Shown: positions 6,137-6,604 of the stretch, piece by piece
Layout of the letters: every line of letters starts with the position of its first letter
Numbering within the stretch: position 1 is the stretch's first letter
Origin: Gammaproteobacteria bacterium
GTDB lineage: Bacteria > Pseudomonadota > Gammaproteobacteria > Pseudomonadales > Halomonadaceae
Direction: 5' to 3'
DNA: 6,604 nt
Assembly (NCBI GenBank): GCA_023485185.1
Contig: JAMCZP010000024.1
Location: forward strand, 1 to 6,604
Notes under the pieces: model-generated
Seen by the model: the letters and a program-made list of their open reading frames with translations, nothing else
Database searches by the model: none
Told to the model about the DNA's origin: nothing
Program-made: the position numbers and the translations under genes

Positions 6137-6604
6137 CTAGAGATTATCTAATCCCCGCTCGGCCATGGCCACTGCACGGAAGATAGCCCGCCCCTTGTTA
6201 AGCGTTTCCTGCCACTCCATTTCAGGCACCGAATCAGCCACAATGCCAGCTCCTGCCTGCACATGCAGTTGACCGTCTTTAATCACGGCGGTACGGATTG
6301 CGATGGCGGTGTCCATATTGCCGTGCCAAGAGAGATAGCCTACCGCCCCAGAGTAGATACCGCGCTTAACCGGCTCCACCTCATCAATAATTTCAAGTGC
6401 GCGAATTTTGGGTGCTCCAGAAACAGTCCCCGCCGGGAAAGTAGCACGCAGAGCATCCATCGCTGTTAAGCCAGGCTTTAACTTGCCAGTGACGTTAGAA
6501 ACGATATGCATCACATGGGAGTAGCGCTCAACCACCATCTGGTCGGTGACCTCAACACTGCCCGTTTGGCAGATCCTGCCGACATCATTGCGCCCCAGGT
6601 CAAT
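6137..6604 (-). CDS. trpE: Anthranilate synthase component I, C-terminal part (5' end outside window)
   Basis: This is the chorismate-binding catalytic subunit, which makes anthranilate from chorismate using ammonia from TrpG. The 155 visible residues are the C-terminal third of a protein of about 500 residues. The open frame enters from the right edge as [10 protein letters not shown] and runs to a TAG at 6139-6137. Conserved chorismate-binding-enzyme motifs are present in order: DLGRNDVGR (2-10), [12 protein letters not shown] (56-67), [19 protein letters not shown] (82-100) and [14 protein letters not shown] (115-128). These favour TrpE over PabB, and the trpG gene on the same strand supports that. 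The N-terminal tryptophan feedback site and any leader attenuator are outside the window. It is convergent with the metal-binding protein gene. Confidence 0.94.
   Translation of the reverse strand: MDLGRNDVGRICQTGSVEVTDQMVVERYSHVMHIVSNVTGKLKPGLTAMDALRATFPAGTVSGAPKIRALEIIDEVEPVKRGIYSGAVGYLSWHGNMDTAIAIRTAVIKDGQLHVQAGAGIVADSVPEMEWQETLNKGRAIFRAVAMAERGLDNL

Overview
The window looks like a chromosomal segment of a gammaproteobacterium, most like Halomonas or its relatives (Oceanospirillales), with Pseudomonas as a looser comparison. This is inferred from protein character, moderate GC content and the separated trpE and trpG genes; no sequence search was run.

Layout, left to right. Positions 1-306 (minus strand) hold the N-terminal 102 codons of trpG, the glutamine amidotransferase subunit of anthranilate synthase; its 3' end lies outside the window. 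Positions 427-4964 (minus strand) hold a two-gene operon for a cytoplasmic NAD+-dependent metal (Mo or W) formate dehydrogenase. The upstream gene (3213-4964) encodes a beta subunit in which NuoE-like and NuoF-like modules are fused. It overlaps by ATGA the gene for the 929-residue catalytic alpha subunit (427-3216). Positions 4965-5159 are a divergent intergenic region with a perfect 9-bp inverted repeat and a cluster of short repeats. Positions 5160-6080 (plus strand) encode a secreted substrate-binding protein of the ZnuA/TroA/PsaA family, with a predicted His-His-Glu-Asp site that points to Mn2+ or Fe2+ rather than Zn2+. It ends in a hairpin terminator and is followed by a short tandem repeat. 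Positions 6137-6604 (minus strand) hold the C-terminal 155 codons of trpE, whose 5' end lies outside the window.

How the genes work together. TrpE and TrpG form anthranilate synthase (chorismate plus glutamine to anthranilate), the first step of tryptophan synthesis. Here their genes are separated by a formate-oxidation module and a metal-binding protein. In the formate dehydrogenase, alpha oxidises formate to CO2 at a bis-MGD metal site with a cysteine ligand. Electrons pass along Fe-S clusters to FMN in beta and reduce NAD+. The metal-binding protein has no ABC permease or ATPase gene beside it, so it is an orphan in this window. No RNA genes, insertion sequences, CRISPR arrays or phage genes were seen. 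The genes are recognisable families. The points worth a second look are the orphan Mn/Fe-type binding protein divergent from the formate dehydrogenase operon, the missing His-Cys3 cluster ligands in alpha, the candidate operator, and the split trpE/trpG locus.
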